From contig NC_060965.1 in NCBI RefSeq assembly GCF_910589235.1, positions 7,538,755 through 7,602,754 of the forward strand: DNA of 64,000 nucleotides, written 5' to 3'. A model generated the notes under the pieces. The model was not told the origin of the DNA, did no database searches, and was given only the letters and a program-made list of their open reading frames with translations. The stretch comes from Vespa crabro. Taxonomy: Eukaryota; Arthropoda; Insecta; Hymenoptera; Vespidae. The position numbers and the translations under genes are program-made. Shown piece by piece: positions 37,808-52,146 of the stretch; the first letter of the stretch is position 1, and each line of letters opens with the position of its first letter.

Positions 37808-40754
37808 CTGTGAACAACAAAAACTTCACTAATTATAAAATTTGTTAATCTAAAGATTTTATAAGAGATGCTATATTTTGTAAAATTATTGATTGATATA
37901 TACATTTTTTTAAATAGACTTGATTTAGAATCCAATAATCAATGTAATTCACTATAATACTTAAAATGCAGGCACTATATAGTTCTTCTTTTTAATATAT
38001 TAAGATAGATTCATATTATTTAACATAATAAATGACAAAATGAAGAAGGCTGCAACTTTCATAAGTATATTGCAATAAATGTTTACAATTATGTATAATA
38101 ATATAATGCAAAATTTAAAGTGAAGCAAAATATATTTTTGTATTATCAAAATGAATACCATAAATTTTAATAAATTATTTAAATATTTTTATAAGCTTAC
38201 ATAAAAATCTTATTATGATAAAATAATAAGCAAAATTATAATAACACGACATTATCTTTATAATAGGATATAGAATTGCGTGATTATATCCTTGTAATGA
38301 AATTCAAGATTGTATGTTCTTTTAAAGCTTTAGCGTGAGAAATATTGTTGTTTTCTTATAGCACGAGCCGTAATTAACCTACAATATTTTTTTTGCAAAC
38401 TAGCAGCTGAGAACTGTCTGCCTTAATACAGGAAGAAGTAAACGTACACATGCCATGGGAACCGAGCTGAGCTCATTTTTCTTTTATGAATTAATGTCTT
38501 TCTGATCATCATACTTGTGCTATTATATTTCATATTTATATCCATTAAATATATTTTAATTAGCGATATTTGTAAATTATTAAAAGAAATAAAAAAATTA
38601 ATAGATACATATTGTTATATTAAAATTTATTCATAATTTCTATATCATAAATAAAAATTTGTTTTCTTTTCTATAAAAACAAATCTAATAACTAATACAT
38701 TATGATATTTTACTATTCCCAATGTATATATAAGTGAAGGCAATGTATATCTATGGATGGCATTACTTGCAAAAACTCTTACTGACTTTTACATGATATC
38801 TTCGAGTTTTCTGTTGCATAATTTATATAGTAAAACGAATTATGTATGTAGTATAAATTGAAACGAATAAAGTATTTAATGAGATGTACATATATTAAAA
38901 AATTGCATTTTACAATGCAGTAATTTTCGTGTCTTAAAACAGAAATTACAAAGCATAATTAATTCTACCATAAATATATTGAATAGAGATTTAAAAATTA
39001 AAACGTATGATATATCTTTCATATTGAGAAAATTTTCTATACTTGTTACTATATAAATTTTCGAAAGAAAATCATTCAATTAAATTTGCAATTCATCGAA
39101 ATATTACGAACACAGATAATTAACACAGTAACAGAAAGTAAAAAACCGCGTAAAAATTTAACATCATTGATTCTCGTCAAATTTTTAAATATAAGCGCGT
39201 TATAAAAACAAATACTGATGAGCGGCTCTGTATCAAAGTAAAACTTGAAAAGTAACAAATGAAAATCTTTGCGCATGATGTTCTTTTAAATAGAAAATGT
39301 TCTACTCATCCTGTATTTATCTACAACTTACATGGATTTTAAATTGTTATGTGTGAAAATATCATATTTGTTTATTTACCTTCTTTTCGCTTTGCGAGGT
39401 TACAGGTACACACCGCTCATATACGACTGAGGTTACGTTCCTAAGACTCACCTCATTTTGATCAGTAACCCGAATCTAAATCCATATTCATGCGCATTTT
39501 TCAAGGTCTTGATCATTTGTAAATTTTCTTTAATTCACCGATCATTCACCATTCACCGAATCCTTACGCATCCTTTTTGCCCACTCTCTCTCTTGCTAAT
39601 CCATTCAAAAAACACCTGTTCACTTTCCGAATTTTCCGAACAGTCTTACCAACTGAAGTAAACGAAATACACATTGGTCGGGCGCGCGCGACTCTTTAAA
39701 TGTCTTTTCAAAGTATGATGTTATCACCTAATACAATGTTTTTTCTGGTTTGTAGGGAAAATATATATAAAGAAAAAATCAAAAGTAAAAAAATATATAT
39801 ATAATCCGCAAATGTACGGATAATATTTCTACGCGTGTAAAACTATATGAAAAATATGTATTCCTTGTTTTTTTGACAAACTCAAAATCTTTGGTGAAAA
39901 AATGAAAAAGCGCGTATAGCTATTTGGAACGCGTGAAACACTCACTTCTGCCGACACTCGTCGAGTAACTAAGTTCGGCGCGACAACGTAGAGTTATTAC
40001 CGCCGCGTAAGTGGCTGCAGCAGGGCCGTATTCCAAACTGACAACAGTAGGGTGCTTTGGAAAGAGGCGCTTGTTTTCATCAAAAATTGCACTTTCAAAT
40101 ATCTGAATGTCGTGACTTCAATCATAATTCATCATGATATAAAATGTCACATATTGATTTTATTTTACGCAAAAATTTAAAAAGTATCGTTTTTTTTTGC
40201 GCTTTAAATCATACTGATATTAAGACCGAAAGAATACTTTTCATCGTAAAATTCAATTTTTTTTATGTTTTTAAATTCATAAATTGAAACGCTCATTTTC
40301 ATACAAACTAGAATTTTCTTCCAAACGAATTCTTAGCAGTTAAAAAAATATCGCAATAATTCAGAACAACGGAGTTACACCACTGGGCCGTAGTTTCTAT
40401 TGTTTTACTGTTGTACAATGGCCCGTCCGACCTAAGCGCCTCCAGTACCCCTCTTACTCCCCACCTGAAACGAACTATTCCCCTCTCTCCCCAACCGACC
40501 GTGGAATTGCTGCCGCAAAAGGATGTTGGGGTTACCCTAGGGGGCGTGGGAAAAACCTGCTGTGGGAAAGAGTGGGTGGCCTCTACCTCACTCCACTTCT
40601 GCGATGATGACGATACGATGTATATAAACCGCGTCTCTATGAGAGTGAGGAGAGAAAAAGGGTGGGAGGGAAAGAGAAAGAGAGAGGGAGGGAAGGAGGG
40701 AGAGAGAAACAGACAGATAGATAGCCAGACGGAGACAGAGATAGAAAGAGAGAC

Positions 40755-40826
<72 letters not shown>

Positions 40827-42310
40827 GCAAACAGAGACAGAAAGAGAGAGGGAGAAAAAGAGTTTCTATGCTTCGCATATGTGTACGTGTATTAGTGCAC
40901 GCGTTGTTTCACGTTGCGTGCATTCGACGACGTGCATCCATGACTTGCTGCGTAATATAGAACGTGTGCGTGAGCGCTCCAAGTTAATGCTTATAATGGT
41001 ACTACAGTTGCTCGATCGCGTATTTATCGATAGTCGAATAAATGAAAAAGATGCAAATGGCGTTGAAAAAGGGACGCTTTCTTGTTCTCATTTGATCTTC
41101 CTTAGAAAGTCTTTAAAATGTATGTTATCTTCGATTTTAATAATGATTTAATAAAAAAATAGAAAAAAGAAACGATTACATTTTCACAGTAACGATAGAT
41201 ATAAGTTATATTATAATCTTTTTTCTTTCTTTTCTTTTTCATTTAAATGCAATAGTTTTTTCTACAATTCTTAATTATTGTTACAATCATGTATATAGTA
41301 TTTTTTTAAATACACGACTATTTTTATACAGTTATAATCTTTTGAAATATTTGTTATATTGTACAAAATAATATTTTTTGTTTTTACAATCTAAAAGATC
41401 GTACAAATTGTTCATAGGTTTGATACGATCAACTTTTGTCTATAAATAACCGGATAACTTTCACTAGAAAAAATATTTGCATAATTAGGAATAGTGTCTT
41501 TATTAGTATAACAGTATATTCGTAAGATATGATAGAAAATTCGAATAGGATACTGCTTTAAGAATAAGATCGTTCTTTCGCTCTTCGCTCATCTTCCCTA
41601 TAGTAAAATCGAAGCGTGAGAAAAAAACGTGTTAAAAGAGGGATACCGTTATATATATACGTACGAATAAATTGAATTCATTCTCTTAAAGTTTATACGA
41701 TACATTTATAAATATATTTATATAACTTGTGCATTATTTTTGCAATTTTGCAATATAATGTTATTAATTTTGCCACTTTAAAATAATATTTAAATACAAA
41801 TAATATATAGAGTAAAATCTATTCATAAAAGGCAAGTTAAAAAAACAACCGAATATTAATTCACTTGTTTAAGAAAAAGGATTCGAAATTAAAAATGAAT
41901 TATATAGGAATACCTAGTTTTACCTAAATATAAAGGGTATATAGCATGTAGTATTAGCAGGGTGCGCTAGTCGTATTGTTTTCGTTTATCAGCTGATCGG
42001 TACGCCAGCTTGCATGATAATCGTTTTATATTTTGATTAATTGTTGCAAAATAAATTTCATTAATATATTATTAATTTCAAAATAACAGCATAACAATTT
42101 TTTATTTACGTATACAAATATAATTTTTAGCGTTTATTCGTCACACAAAACGATAATGTAAGTACGATTTCTTTTAATTTTTTAATAAGTTAGGCTATGA
42201 TAACAATATGATATAATAACGTTAGTCGTAAATATATTATGGAAATACACATTTTTTTCAACGAATTCGTTATTTAATAGTAACCATATTAGAAATTTTA
42301 TTTTGATATC
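37808..42310. other. Divergent upstream region of Su(H) and XPG
   Basis: 4.5 kb between divergent genes. It holds a probable Su(H) leader exon with donor near 39453, a CpG-rich block at 39910-40080 that looks like a promoter, a GC-rich island at 40390-40620, and a long GA microsatellite at 40650-40850. A small CpG-containing block at 41960-42025 may be the XPG promoter. No protein gene is recognised. Confidence 0.5.
40738..40822. repeat. (GA)n microsatellite
   Basis: A GA dinucleotide run with few interruptions, inside about 200 bp of purine-only drift (40650-40860). It creates a false Arg/Glu-rich reading frame on the plus strand and a Ser/Leu-rich one on the minus strand. Confidence 0.95.
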
Positions 42311-45300
42311 ATGGGAGTACTTGGTTTATGGCGATTAATTGAAGCTACCGGAAAACCAGTTCCTTTAGAAACGTTGGAAGGAAAAGTTTTAGCTATAGGT
42401 GGGTAAATATTAATTTTTATATCTCTATTAATAATATTACTTTTATATGTACAAGGATATCATACATCTATGTTTAATAACATTCAAGTCTGTTAATTGA
42501 ATATATAATGGCAACTTGAATATATATTTTAGATGTGTCTATATGGATTCATCAGGTGTTACAAGGATATCAAGATCGTCATGGCAATCCTAAGCCCAAT
42601 GCCCACTTAATCGGATTATTTAATAGAATTTGTAAACTGTTATACTATAAAATCAAACCAGTCTTTGTGTTTGATGGAGGTGTTCCTATGCTTAAGAAAT
42701 CCACAGTTGTAAGTATATGTCATGGTATGAATCACCATAAAAAATAATAAATATTTTATTAGTATATTTTTATGTAATACATTTGTTTTTTCTTTTTTTT
42801 TTTTATAAAGATTGACGTAGCATGCAATGTAGCAAGAGAAGTATATGTAGTAAAGTTGTTCGTCTATCTTGATTATAATATTACCTGTAGATAATTAGCA
42901 CATCGTGGGAACCAGGTAGTGAGAAAAGAGTCTCCTCATTCTTTTGTGTTTGCAGGCTGCACGCAGGAAGCAGAAATCTATCGCTGCAAGTAAGGCACGA
43001 AAGATGAAGGCAGATTTGATAAATAACTTGATAAAGCATACAGTTGTGAAAAGTGTATTGAATAAGAAAAATGTGGATGAAAAGATTGAATCTTCCGAAA
43101 TATCTACTAATATTTATAGTAAACCATCTGTAAACGATGTCTTCAAATTACCAGAATTAACTAATATAGATGAAAAGGACTATATAAGTAGCGATGATTC
43201 AGATTCGTCTATGCAATTAAGTCCAAGAAAGCAAACCAAGTGGATGGGCAATATTCATAGTGTAGATCTGTCTACTGCAGAATTTAAATCACTGCCTGCC
43301 GATGTGCGTTATGATATTCTTACAGATCTTAAGGAAACTAGAAAACAGAGTTCATGGGGACGTTTACATGAAATGCCTGAAGTATGTATAAATTTTATGA
43401 AATTATATTGAATTTTGAATTTTGAAATATATATTTCTAAACTATTTTAATTTTAGGAATCAAATAAATTTTCTACTTTTCAAATGAAACGTTTATTAAA
43501 ACGTAGATTTGTACAAGAATCACTAGAATCTGCTGAGAAAGAGATGGGAGGTAAAACCTTAACTTTGGATGAATTAGAGAAATTATTAACTGAACAGGGT
43601 GTGCAGACTAATAGAGACAATGCATACCGCATTGCATCAGACAGTACATCTAGAGTCATTTATATTAGTGGTAAGTTGTGAACAAATATTTGCAAATCTA
43701 AAAATCAAAAATTCTTACTTCTTTGAAAAAAAATAATGAAGAAATGTATTATTATTATTTTGTAGATAAAGATACGTTAATTCGAAATACCACTGAGGAT
43801 ACAACAAATAAGAAAGATGTCTTAAACAGAATAGATGAGGAATTTGAACCTGTTGCAGGCCCCAGTGGCATTGCAATAACTCGTAAAAACCTAAATGAAT
43901 TTCAATTAAGCGATGGAGATAGTGATAGTAATTTAACAAGCTATAGCAACTCTGTACCTATTATTGAAAATATAAATGAGTATGAATTTGGTAGTGATTG
44001 GGAATCAGAAAATGAAAAAAATGAATCTTCACCGCTTCCTAAAAAATATCAGAACAAAAATATCATTAATCCTGCTTTAACATACATGTTAGAGCATAGT
44101 AGTTTAACGCAAGAACAAATTATGCAACTTATAGAGCAAACTAAACAAAATAGTAACAAAAAAACTAATACTCATTCAAGTACAAGTACAAAATCATTAT
44201 CTATGCTAGAACCAATTATAAACAATACAAAAAATGAAAAGGAGGAACAGCAAAAAATTATTGAAGAAAATTTAATTGGTTGTAATCAAATTGTGGAGAA
44301 AAATATACCTATATATTCATTAGAACATTCTAATTTGGATATTTCTACAGAAAATAATAGTAGTAATTTTCAGTTTGTAGAAGACAATGATAAATTAATT
44401 TCAGATGAAGAGAAAATTGAGTGTCACTCACAACCTATTGTTGTCCCTATAACATTAGATAAACATACGACTGACTCAGATTCTGATGAATTTATTGAAA
44501 TACCAGATGTTCCAATACCTAATTCAAATATTTCAAAAGAAATTACTAAAAAACATGTTATTGAAATATCATTTAAATCCAACGAAAAAATTGAAAATGA
44601 TATATTTGCAGATGTATTTAAAGAATCAAGTCAAGATATATTTTCACAATCTACCGAATCTGTTATCTCTTCATTGATAGAGCGGACTATTTCAACAAGT
44701 GTTTCTCAAGATTTAAATAAACAAAATGATAACAAAGACCGTGAAGTTTCAGAAATTTCAACATTGAAAAGTTTCAACTTTTACAAAACTTCATTAGATA
44801 AAAAGACAGATTTGCATGAAGAAGGACATAGTCATGTATTTCAATCAAGTAACGTGGACGAAGATCAAATTAAGAAGATTCAAAAAAGCAAGATTTTTAT
44901 AAATGCAGAAGTTGCTTGTGATACAGCTAAATTATCTAAGGATACAATGAATGAAAAAAAAGTTTTACCTACAAATGAGACTGAACTTTTAGAATTAAAG
45001 GTATGGTAAATCAAAACGTTATTCGATCTGAAAGATTATAATTATCTTACTTCCTATTGACTCGTGCTTAGGTAGATTTTCTAAATGTAGGCAAATCTAG
45101 AAGATGAACAGAAACAACTCACGGAAAATATCAGTAAATTGGAGAGGCAAGCTACAGACATATCTGATCAAATAAGAATTGAGGCTCAGGTAAAATTTAA
45201 TGGTCAATTTTTTCAATAAGAAATTTCTCATTCAATTCTGAAAATTATAGAATGTTATATGATTTTATAGGAGCTTTTACGTTTATTTGGTATACCATAT

Positions 45301-46545
45301 GTTATTGCACCAATGGAAGCAGAAGCTCAGTGTGCTTATTTAGAACAGATTAAACTTACTGATGGAACGATTACAGATGACTCCGATATTTGGCTTTTTG
45401 GAGGACAATGTGTTTACAAAAATTTCTTTAATAACAACAAGAAAGTATTGCAATTTCGATTTTGTGATATACAACACCATTTTAGTAAGTATGATAAATG
45501 TATGCTTTGGGAAATTGATTTTGAAATATCATAAAAGTGTAATAATTTTGACATATATATTTTCTTAGAATTGACTCGTCACCAATTAATACAATTAGCT
45601 CTTTTGGTTGGAAGTGATTATACTACAGGTATACCTGGTATTGGACCTGTAACGGCACTTGAAATATTAGCTGCATTTCCAACGCAAGGAGATAACTTAT
45701 TACATGGTTTAATTAATTTCTATTTATGGATACAAAAAGATAAAGCTATAGATTCTAGTAAAAAAAGTTTACGTAACAAGTTACGAAATATAAAAATCGA
45801 GAAAGGTAATCCTATTGCTATACGTAGTTAATTATCGATTACTCTCTTTCATTTAGAGATGATCATATTTATTGAAATATGATTCACAGGTTTTCCAAGT
45901 CAAGCTGTTGTACAAGCATATATGTTTCCTTCAATAGATGAATCAAAAGAAAAATTTACATGGGGTCGACCTAATATGATTTTATTGTCAGATTATACGA
46001 CCTTAAAGTTTGGATGGAGTAAAAATAAATTTAATGAAATAATAAAGCCGGTAATTAAAAGAATGGAAGAATCTAAACAGCAACAAACAATAGATTCATA
46101 TTTTAAGTTAAAAGCAATACCAAAATCTATTGAAATGAATTTAAGTAAAAGAATTAAAAAAGCTGTTAATAGCTTAAATAGTGAGAATGTAGAGTTGGAT
46201 ATTAGTGAAACTAATATGAATGATAAGATGGAAAAAAGTGGTAACAAGAGAGTACGTAAAAAACAAAATAAAAAAGAGATTGACGACGATGTAAATCCTA
46301 TTAAATCTAACAGTATAAATGAAAAGTTAACACCTAATGTATTTAACGATGATAACAAAAAAAGTATCAAAGAATATATACCACAGAGAGAAAAGGACAA
46401 AGCAAATTCTTTGAAAAAAAAGATGCACGCAATAGAAGTATTTAGAAAATCAAAATCTGGATTAGATAAAACAAAAAAGATTAAACGTAATGTTCGGAAA
46501 ATAGTACAAGAAGCGAAACTTTCTGAAAGTAGCGATAGCAATTAG
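42311..46545 (+). CDS. mus201: DNA excision repair nuclease XPG/ERCC5 (mus201 orthologue)
   Basis: A structure-specific endonuclease that makes the 3' incision in nucleotide excision repair and stabilises TFIIH. Exons: 42311-42398, 42533-42708, 42956-43381, 43457-43670, 43766-45000, 45091-45189, 45271-45484, 45569-45805, 45890-46545; 1114 aa (human 1186). The N-nuclease region starts MGVLGLW, as the FEN1/XPG fold needs, with acidic residues Asp30 (DVSIWIH) and Asp77 (VFVFDGG). The acidic spacer (exon 43766-45000) is low complexity. The I-nuclease region has GIPYVIAPMEAEAQCAYLE, TITDDSDIWLFG and the helix-two-turn-helix GSDYTTGIPGIGPVTALEIL. Near the C-terminus, QQTIDSYF is a PCNA-box-like motif, followed by Lys/Arg-rich likely nuclear-localisation sequence. 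All catalytic motifs look intact. Confidence 0.95.
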
Positions 46546-47639
46546 AAAAGTAAATGATAGAATTTATAAATGCAGCACTGTGTAATATATATTCGTATTG
46601 TAGAATCTATATTTAATAACCATACAAATTTTTACTTTTATTTTACGAAATGTAAAATCGACAATGAAGTCATTATTGAGTTGAGGATCTTTCATAGTTA
46701 TTTGTTTTGTTTCACATACAAACAGTATCAAATAATATATTTTCGCATGAATTATTCTTTTATATGTCGCGAGTAATTATTCTTTCATATGTCGATGAAT
46801 GAAGTAAAACTGTATTTATTATTATTGAATTGTTTCTAAAAATATAATATATTTTTTTATAAAACCATTTTCTATACTTTTAATTCAATTGATTCCATTC
46901 ATCTAAAGTCACACATTAGGAATATAAGTCTGTAAACATTATTAAACAACTATTTAAGTGCAACTATCTCTAATGAATGTGTATACATATATTGTTTATA
47001 CATTGTTTAATTTTTTTATCTTATCAAGTGGTACCTCTTTATTATGTTATTTAAAAGTACTGTGTAATGAATTTCAATGAATGCAAACAGGAAAAATGTG
47101 CATCAGTTTATTAAAAAATATATAACGAGTTCGAATGTTAAAATATTATATCTCAGCATATTTTGTAATGTGTGTGTATGGTAAATGCATTTATATTAAT
47201 ATATAATCAAATTAGTGTTCTATCATACTAATATACATAATATTATTTGAAATAATTACGGGTTTCTTGTTTTATTAGATAATACAATAAAATCACAATT
47301 TATAATGAATATTTGTAGTACTGTTATGAAAAGATAATTATTTCGATTTTTAAGGTACTATTTATATACAGTTCACTTAGTTTTTATTCGCTTTTTGTTG
47401 TTCGTTTGTTTTTTTTAACATTTTTTGATGTTATGAATTAATATATAGTTTATTTTTGTTTTATGAATAGTTTGTTTTCAGTCTAGGAATAAAATTTTTT
47501 ATACAATTTTAATTACTTCATATTTTACTTGTTTTATATTTTGATTCACTTAAAAAAAAGAATTGTGCATAGAAATTAACTATTTGTGCACTTTCTGTAT
47601 GAAAGGCATTTAAATGATACTAAAGCAGAAGGACACAGA
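46546..47639. other. Convergent 3' regions of XPG and GGT
   Basis: 1.1 kb of very AT-rich DNA between the two stop codons. Plus-strand AATAAA at 47286 and minus-strand AATAAA near 47450 are plausible poly(A) signals for XPG and GGT respectively. No gene is recognised. Confidence 0.65.
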
Positions 47640-50600
47640 TTAAAATCCAGCCACACTTCCTTGCCTTCGATAATCTGAATTTGCTGTTATACCATTTTCA
47701 TCATTTGCCACTGCTGTGATAGCACTTCCTATTCCCGTAAAGGTCGATACATTATGTTTAACTTCACGCAAATATTGTATGATATCGGGGCAAAAACCTT
47801 TTTCTGTTTGAGCTGTCATCGGTAATAACTATATTAAAAAGAAACTTTTATTAATTTTATCTTATATTTTATATAATTTATCTATTTATGTTCTTTTATA
47901 TGAAACTTTATCTTAAAATGTTCGTTCTTATTAAAAAAGGAAAAATAAATAAACAATGATGTTAATTTTATAGTAATTTGATAATATTATTACCTGATGA
48001 TGAATTCTATAAGAATCGATCGTTTCCTTTATATTGTATCCACCCCACAGATTTAAAATCATACAGGTAGCAATAGCGGTCGTGATTTTTGTACCGCCCG
48101 CGGCACCGATTACTAATCGAACTACTTTATCTTTACCTATCTGAAATCAATGTTGATACAATATTTTTATTAATAATTAGTAATAATAATATATGTCATG
48201 GACTTAGTGATTAATACATTTATGAATGACAGTAATAAATTTATTATAGAAAACTATGTAAAAAGATGCAACTTTAATGTCGAAATTTATTACAATGTTC
48301 AAAAAATCGAATTGCTCAAAGAGAATGGAGCTTTGTTCCATTTAATAATTTAATCAATATTCATCAGGTTGCGCGATTTCACTATTTAAAATGATTGGTA
48401 TTATATTATTGATTGATATTATAAATAATGGCCTCTTAGTCACTTGACCTATTAAATATATATAAGAATGTAGACTTCTGATTTAATTATGTACATTGTT
48501 ATATGTTTCATTAACAGTTCTCATTTAATTAGAAAATCTTCCATAATCGATTGATCTATGTTCGTCTTTATGCACATGTTCATTATCCTTTGTTAGATGA
48601 CTTTGTGAATGCGTCTGACCGATTACGAAAGACACATATGTAGAGAACCATAAGCAATATAGTTAAACCTATAATCATTGTGAATGCAACGCAATTACAT
48701 CGTTTAATATAATGATTCTTAGAATTGAGTATATTTTACCGTGTCTATGTTACTATTTTCTTTGTGCTGGTTATTGGTACTTGAAGTTTCTCTCTATAAA
48801 TTTTCCGTTCACTTTCGCAATATACACATAATGCACGCGCGCGTGTATGTGACCGATTTAATACTTATGAACATGCGCTATGAATGCCTCTATTATTACG
48901 TGTCTTGCTATCATAAATTTTCGAAGTTAGCATTGCTACAAGTATTGCAAACAGTTATTGAATAAATGTATTGGATATATCGATATAACGTACAAACAGG
49001 ATCTAAGTAGAAGACATTTACCACTATCGTTGGGCTCATAGAACTTAAAGGCCTCTTGCCTGGTCGAATAAAATTTGCTGGTGATGGAGGAACTTCAAAC
49101 CCGTTAGTTATATCAGGCGAACTGAAGTCGTCCATTTCGTCATTGAATATTATACCGGTAGATTTCGAACGAATCATTGCTCCGAAACTAATATGATAAA
49201 AAAAATCAGATAAAGTCATTATTTGTTACTTTTTAAATCGATTTAAAATCTTATCATTACATCATAAAGATCGATCGACAGACTTACACCTGATTGATTG
49301 TGGAAGTCACCGATACCGCAGAACCATCAGGCGCCAACACAGAAACATGAGCTGTTCCAGAATCCATAGTTGTTGCCGTAACGGCGCCGTAGTGTTTAGG
49401 ATCGTTACTCGTTTCGTAGTCATTGATTTCATTTTTGATTATTTTTGCATAATCCTTGGACGTTAGATTAGTTAACAAACGTTCTGGAACAATTAAAAAG
49501 TAAGCTCGTTCATAAATGTATAACAGAAGTTGTAAGGATGATAAGTCAATTCTTTCGTAAATTATTTCGTCTGCTATATTTTAACGAGTCATATGATTAC
49601 GTTATGATCAATTAACTTTCCTAGGAAGAAACGATTAACCTCGTAATTTTCCTGGGAAAGATGAAAACATTGAATAGTGTTAATATAGTGCAATTCTTCA
49701 TCTAGCTGTAATTGTAGAAAAAAGAATCAAATCGACAATAAAAATGGTATTAAATTAATTTTTAACATTTGGACGATAAATTAATTTATCTATTTTTAAT
49801 TCATATAATCTTATCGAATGAACTATCGATATCTATCTTAGTCGGTAAGAATCGGTATTATGTACCTTCGGTCAGAGAGAGAGAGAGGAGGGGAGAGGAA
49901 GAGAGGGAGGCCCCCTCCTCTCTAGTGAGAGAGGTCATAATTATGTTATCTTATCTTTAGATGAATTTAACATTCAATTACTTTATTAATTAAATGATTT
50001 ACACATTTTCTTAGCAACTCACCAATATCGACAAATTCAGGGTCACCCAACTCAGTTCTTTTTGCGTAAGCCCATTTGAATGCCTCAACGATGCGATGCC
50101 ACATAATATTCTGGTTATTAATTGATACAATATTTTGAAGAATGTTGATAATAAACGCAAGAATTACTCCAGAACCAGGTGGAGGTGCTGTATAGATTGT
50201 TAAATCATCGACATTAATTTCGATCGGTTTTTTCCACTTGACACTGTAATAAAATATTCATGTTAGAAATATCGTGAGTTCGGAAGAAAAAATCTACATC
50301 AATAATTTTATTAGGATGAAACAAGCAATATGTATATCTTAATAAATGATCTCTTTATTGTATTAATTAATTCATATTCTAAGATAGTGATTGATTGATA
50401 ACATGTGTGAATGTTCATGTGTATGTTACGATATTTAATGGAAATTAGTCGAAGTAGTATACACAAACCTATAAGTTTCAAAGTCCTCTCTGGTTATTAT
50501 ACCTTTAAAAGATCGAATTTCAGCAACCATTTCATCGGTCATGCTACCGTTATAAAATATATCTGGTCCATTATTTGCTATTTGTCTTAACGTTTCTGCT

Positions 50601-52146
50601 AATTTTGGTCTTTTTATTTTTTCACCTACCTAAAGAGAAATCAAATTTATTTGAACACTATTGTAATAAATTGATTCGTCGTATGTATTAGTTAAAACGT
50701 TAACTTACCTTCCATGGCCGTTTAGTAGCAGGATTAATAAGAATGTCGGCTAAAGTACTTTCTGCTTTAATTTTAGATTCTTTGTTGATGAGATAAGCAT
50801 AAAGATAATTGTTAATAACGGAGCCTCTTAAACACAATGCTATCGTCGGCTCGAATAATTCTCTCCATTTTAATTTGCCATATTTTTTATGAGCTTCCCA
50901 GTATCCTCGTAATTCGCCTGGCACAGCTACTGCCAAACCACCTGTAAAAATAACGAATACATGTAAGCAAGAGGTTATTGTTGATATTGAATAATTGATG
51001 CATTATTCGCATATTTTTTCGAATTGATTTATTTTTTCTAGATTCAGGAAAATAGGTTGAATTTTTTCGAGATTTAAGAAAGGAATTAGTACGGACGATA
51101 ATAATAAATTTTGTATATATTTTTCTTAATCGAATAATATTATAAAAATCGTATGTATTTGATTCCATAACGTGAAAAAAAATAAAATTAAAAAATATTT
51201 ACTTACCGTACATCGACAAATGTGCATCTCCGTGAAACATATTTTCCTTGGCTGCGGCAGGAGCCGTTTCTCTTGCATCCAAGTAGTCGGCCGTTCCATT
51301 TTTTGCATCCCATATTGTCATCAGAAAACCACCACCCAATCCCATACTTTGAATTAAAAATAAAAAGTGATACATGCTAAATTTTTCTTATACCACGTAA
51401 AAAATAAATAAATTATAAAAATAAGAAAAAGAAAAAAATGAGTACAAATAATTATAATGATACAAAATTTTACTTGATTAGAGTTTCATTTTTCTCACAA
51501 AACTAAGGTATTTGCCTTTTGAAAAAACAAAGTGGTATTTTATACAAATTGAATAATATGAATTTTATACAAATCGTAAAAATTCAAAATGGATATCTCA
51601 AGTAGTTTCAGAAATAATTGTTTGTTACATTTTTTATTATATATGTTTATATGAATTGCCTACAATCGTGTCTACAAATGAAAAAGAAAAAGAAAAAGAA
51701 ATTTCAAAGACGTACCTGTGCAACGAAGCTACACCCTCGCAAAGAAGAGTAGCTATCGCAGCATCAACTGCACTTCCATTTTTTTTCAATATATCGCTGC
51801 CTATTTGAGCGCATTCCCGTCCATTCGTCGATACGGCTGCCTGTTTGTATGATCATCAATTATCGCGACTTGCAGTAAGATCCATTCTCTTTTCATTGAT
51901 ATTGCCAGTGAAGTTGCACTTTCTATCTTCGTTTCACTTATTGTCATTTGTAAGTTTATCGATTCAAAAGCGTCATTGAGCGATAATTACCTGCCTGTAT
52001 CGTCCAAGTTCCGAAAGACTATTGAATTTGATGTCGCATCCTTCTCGTTGAATAATTAATATTATAATGATGGCTAATATTACAGATATGATTAACAGGA
52101 CACATACACCAAATAGGAGAACTTTCTTCTTCGCTCTGTACGACAT
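47640..52146 (-). CDS. Ggt-1: Gamma-glutamyltranspeptidase (glutathione hydrolase), membrane-bound
   Basis: It cleaves the gamma-glutamyl bond of extracellular glutathione and feeds the gamma-glutamyl cycle. Exons: 51991-52146, 51716-51840, 51207-51346, 50709-50941, 50469-50629, 50243-50023, 49483-49288, 49187-49022, 48140-47994, 47828-47640; 577 aa. The short basic N-terminus MSYRAKKK plus a hydrophobic helix (about 8-33) is a type II signal anchor. The large-subunit start contains GSAVDAAIATLLCEGVASLH and SMGLGGGFLMT. The autocatalytic nucleophile is Thr389 in DSGTAHVSVL, which would begin the small subunit. FGAMIRSKSTGIIFNDEMDD and GAAGGTKI are family motifs. The exact start is the least certain point: an ATG at 54456 before a GTAAAT donor could be an upstream leader exon. 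The gene looks intact; the symbol is by homology. Confidence 0.94.
48141..49021 (-). other. GGT intron 8
   Basis: An 881-bp AT-rich intron between the exons that encode SPTIV and GKDKVVRL. No mobile element or ORF of note is recognised. Confidence 0.75.
49873..49935. repeat. Purine tract with inverted GAGG/CCTC arm in a GGT intron
   Basis: A GA-rich run that includes GAGGAGGGGAGAGG is followed by GGCCCCCTCCTCTCT. The AGAGAGGAGGGG and CCCCCTCCTCTCT parts can pair, so hairpin or triplex structure is possible. It sits in the intron between GGT exons 6 and 7. Confidence 0.7.

Noticed and set aside
40411..41151. A 246-codon plus-strand open frame
   Set aside because: Its middle is a translated GA microsatellite (Arg/Glu repeats). 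The flanks match no family, and the frame exists only because the repeat has no stops.
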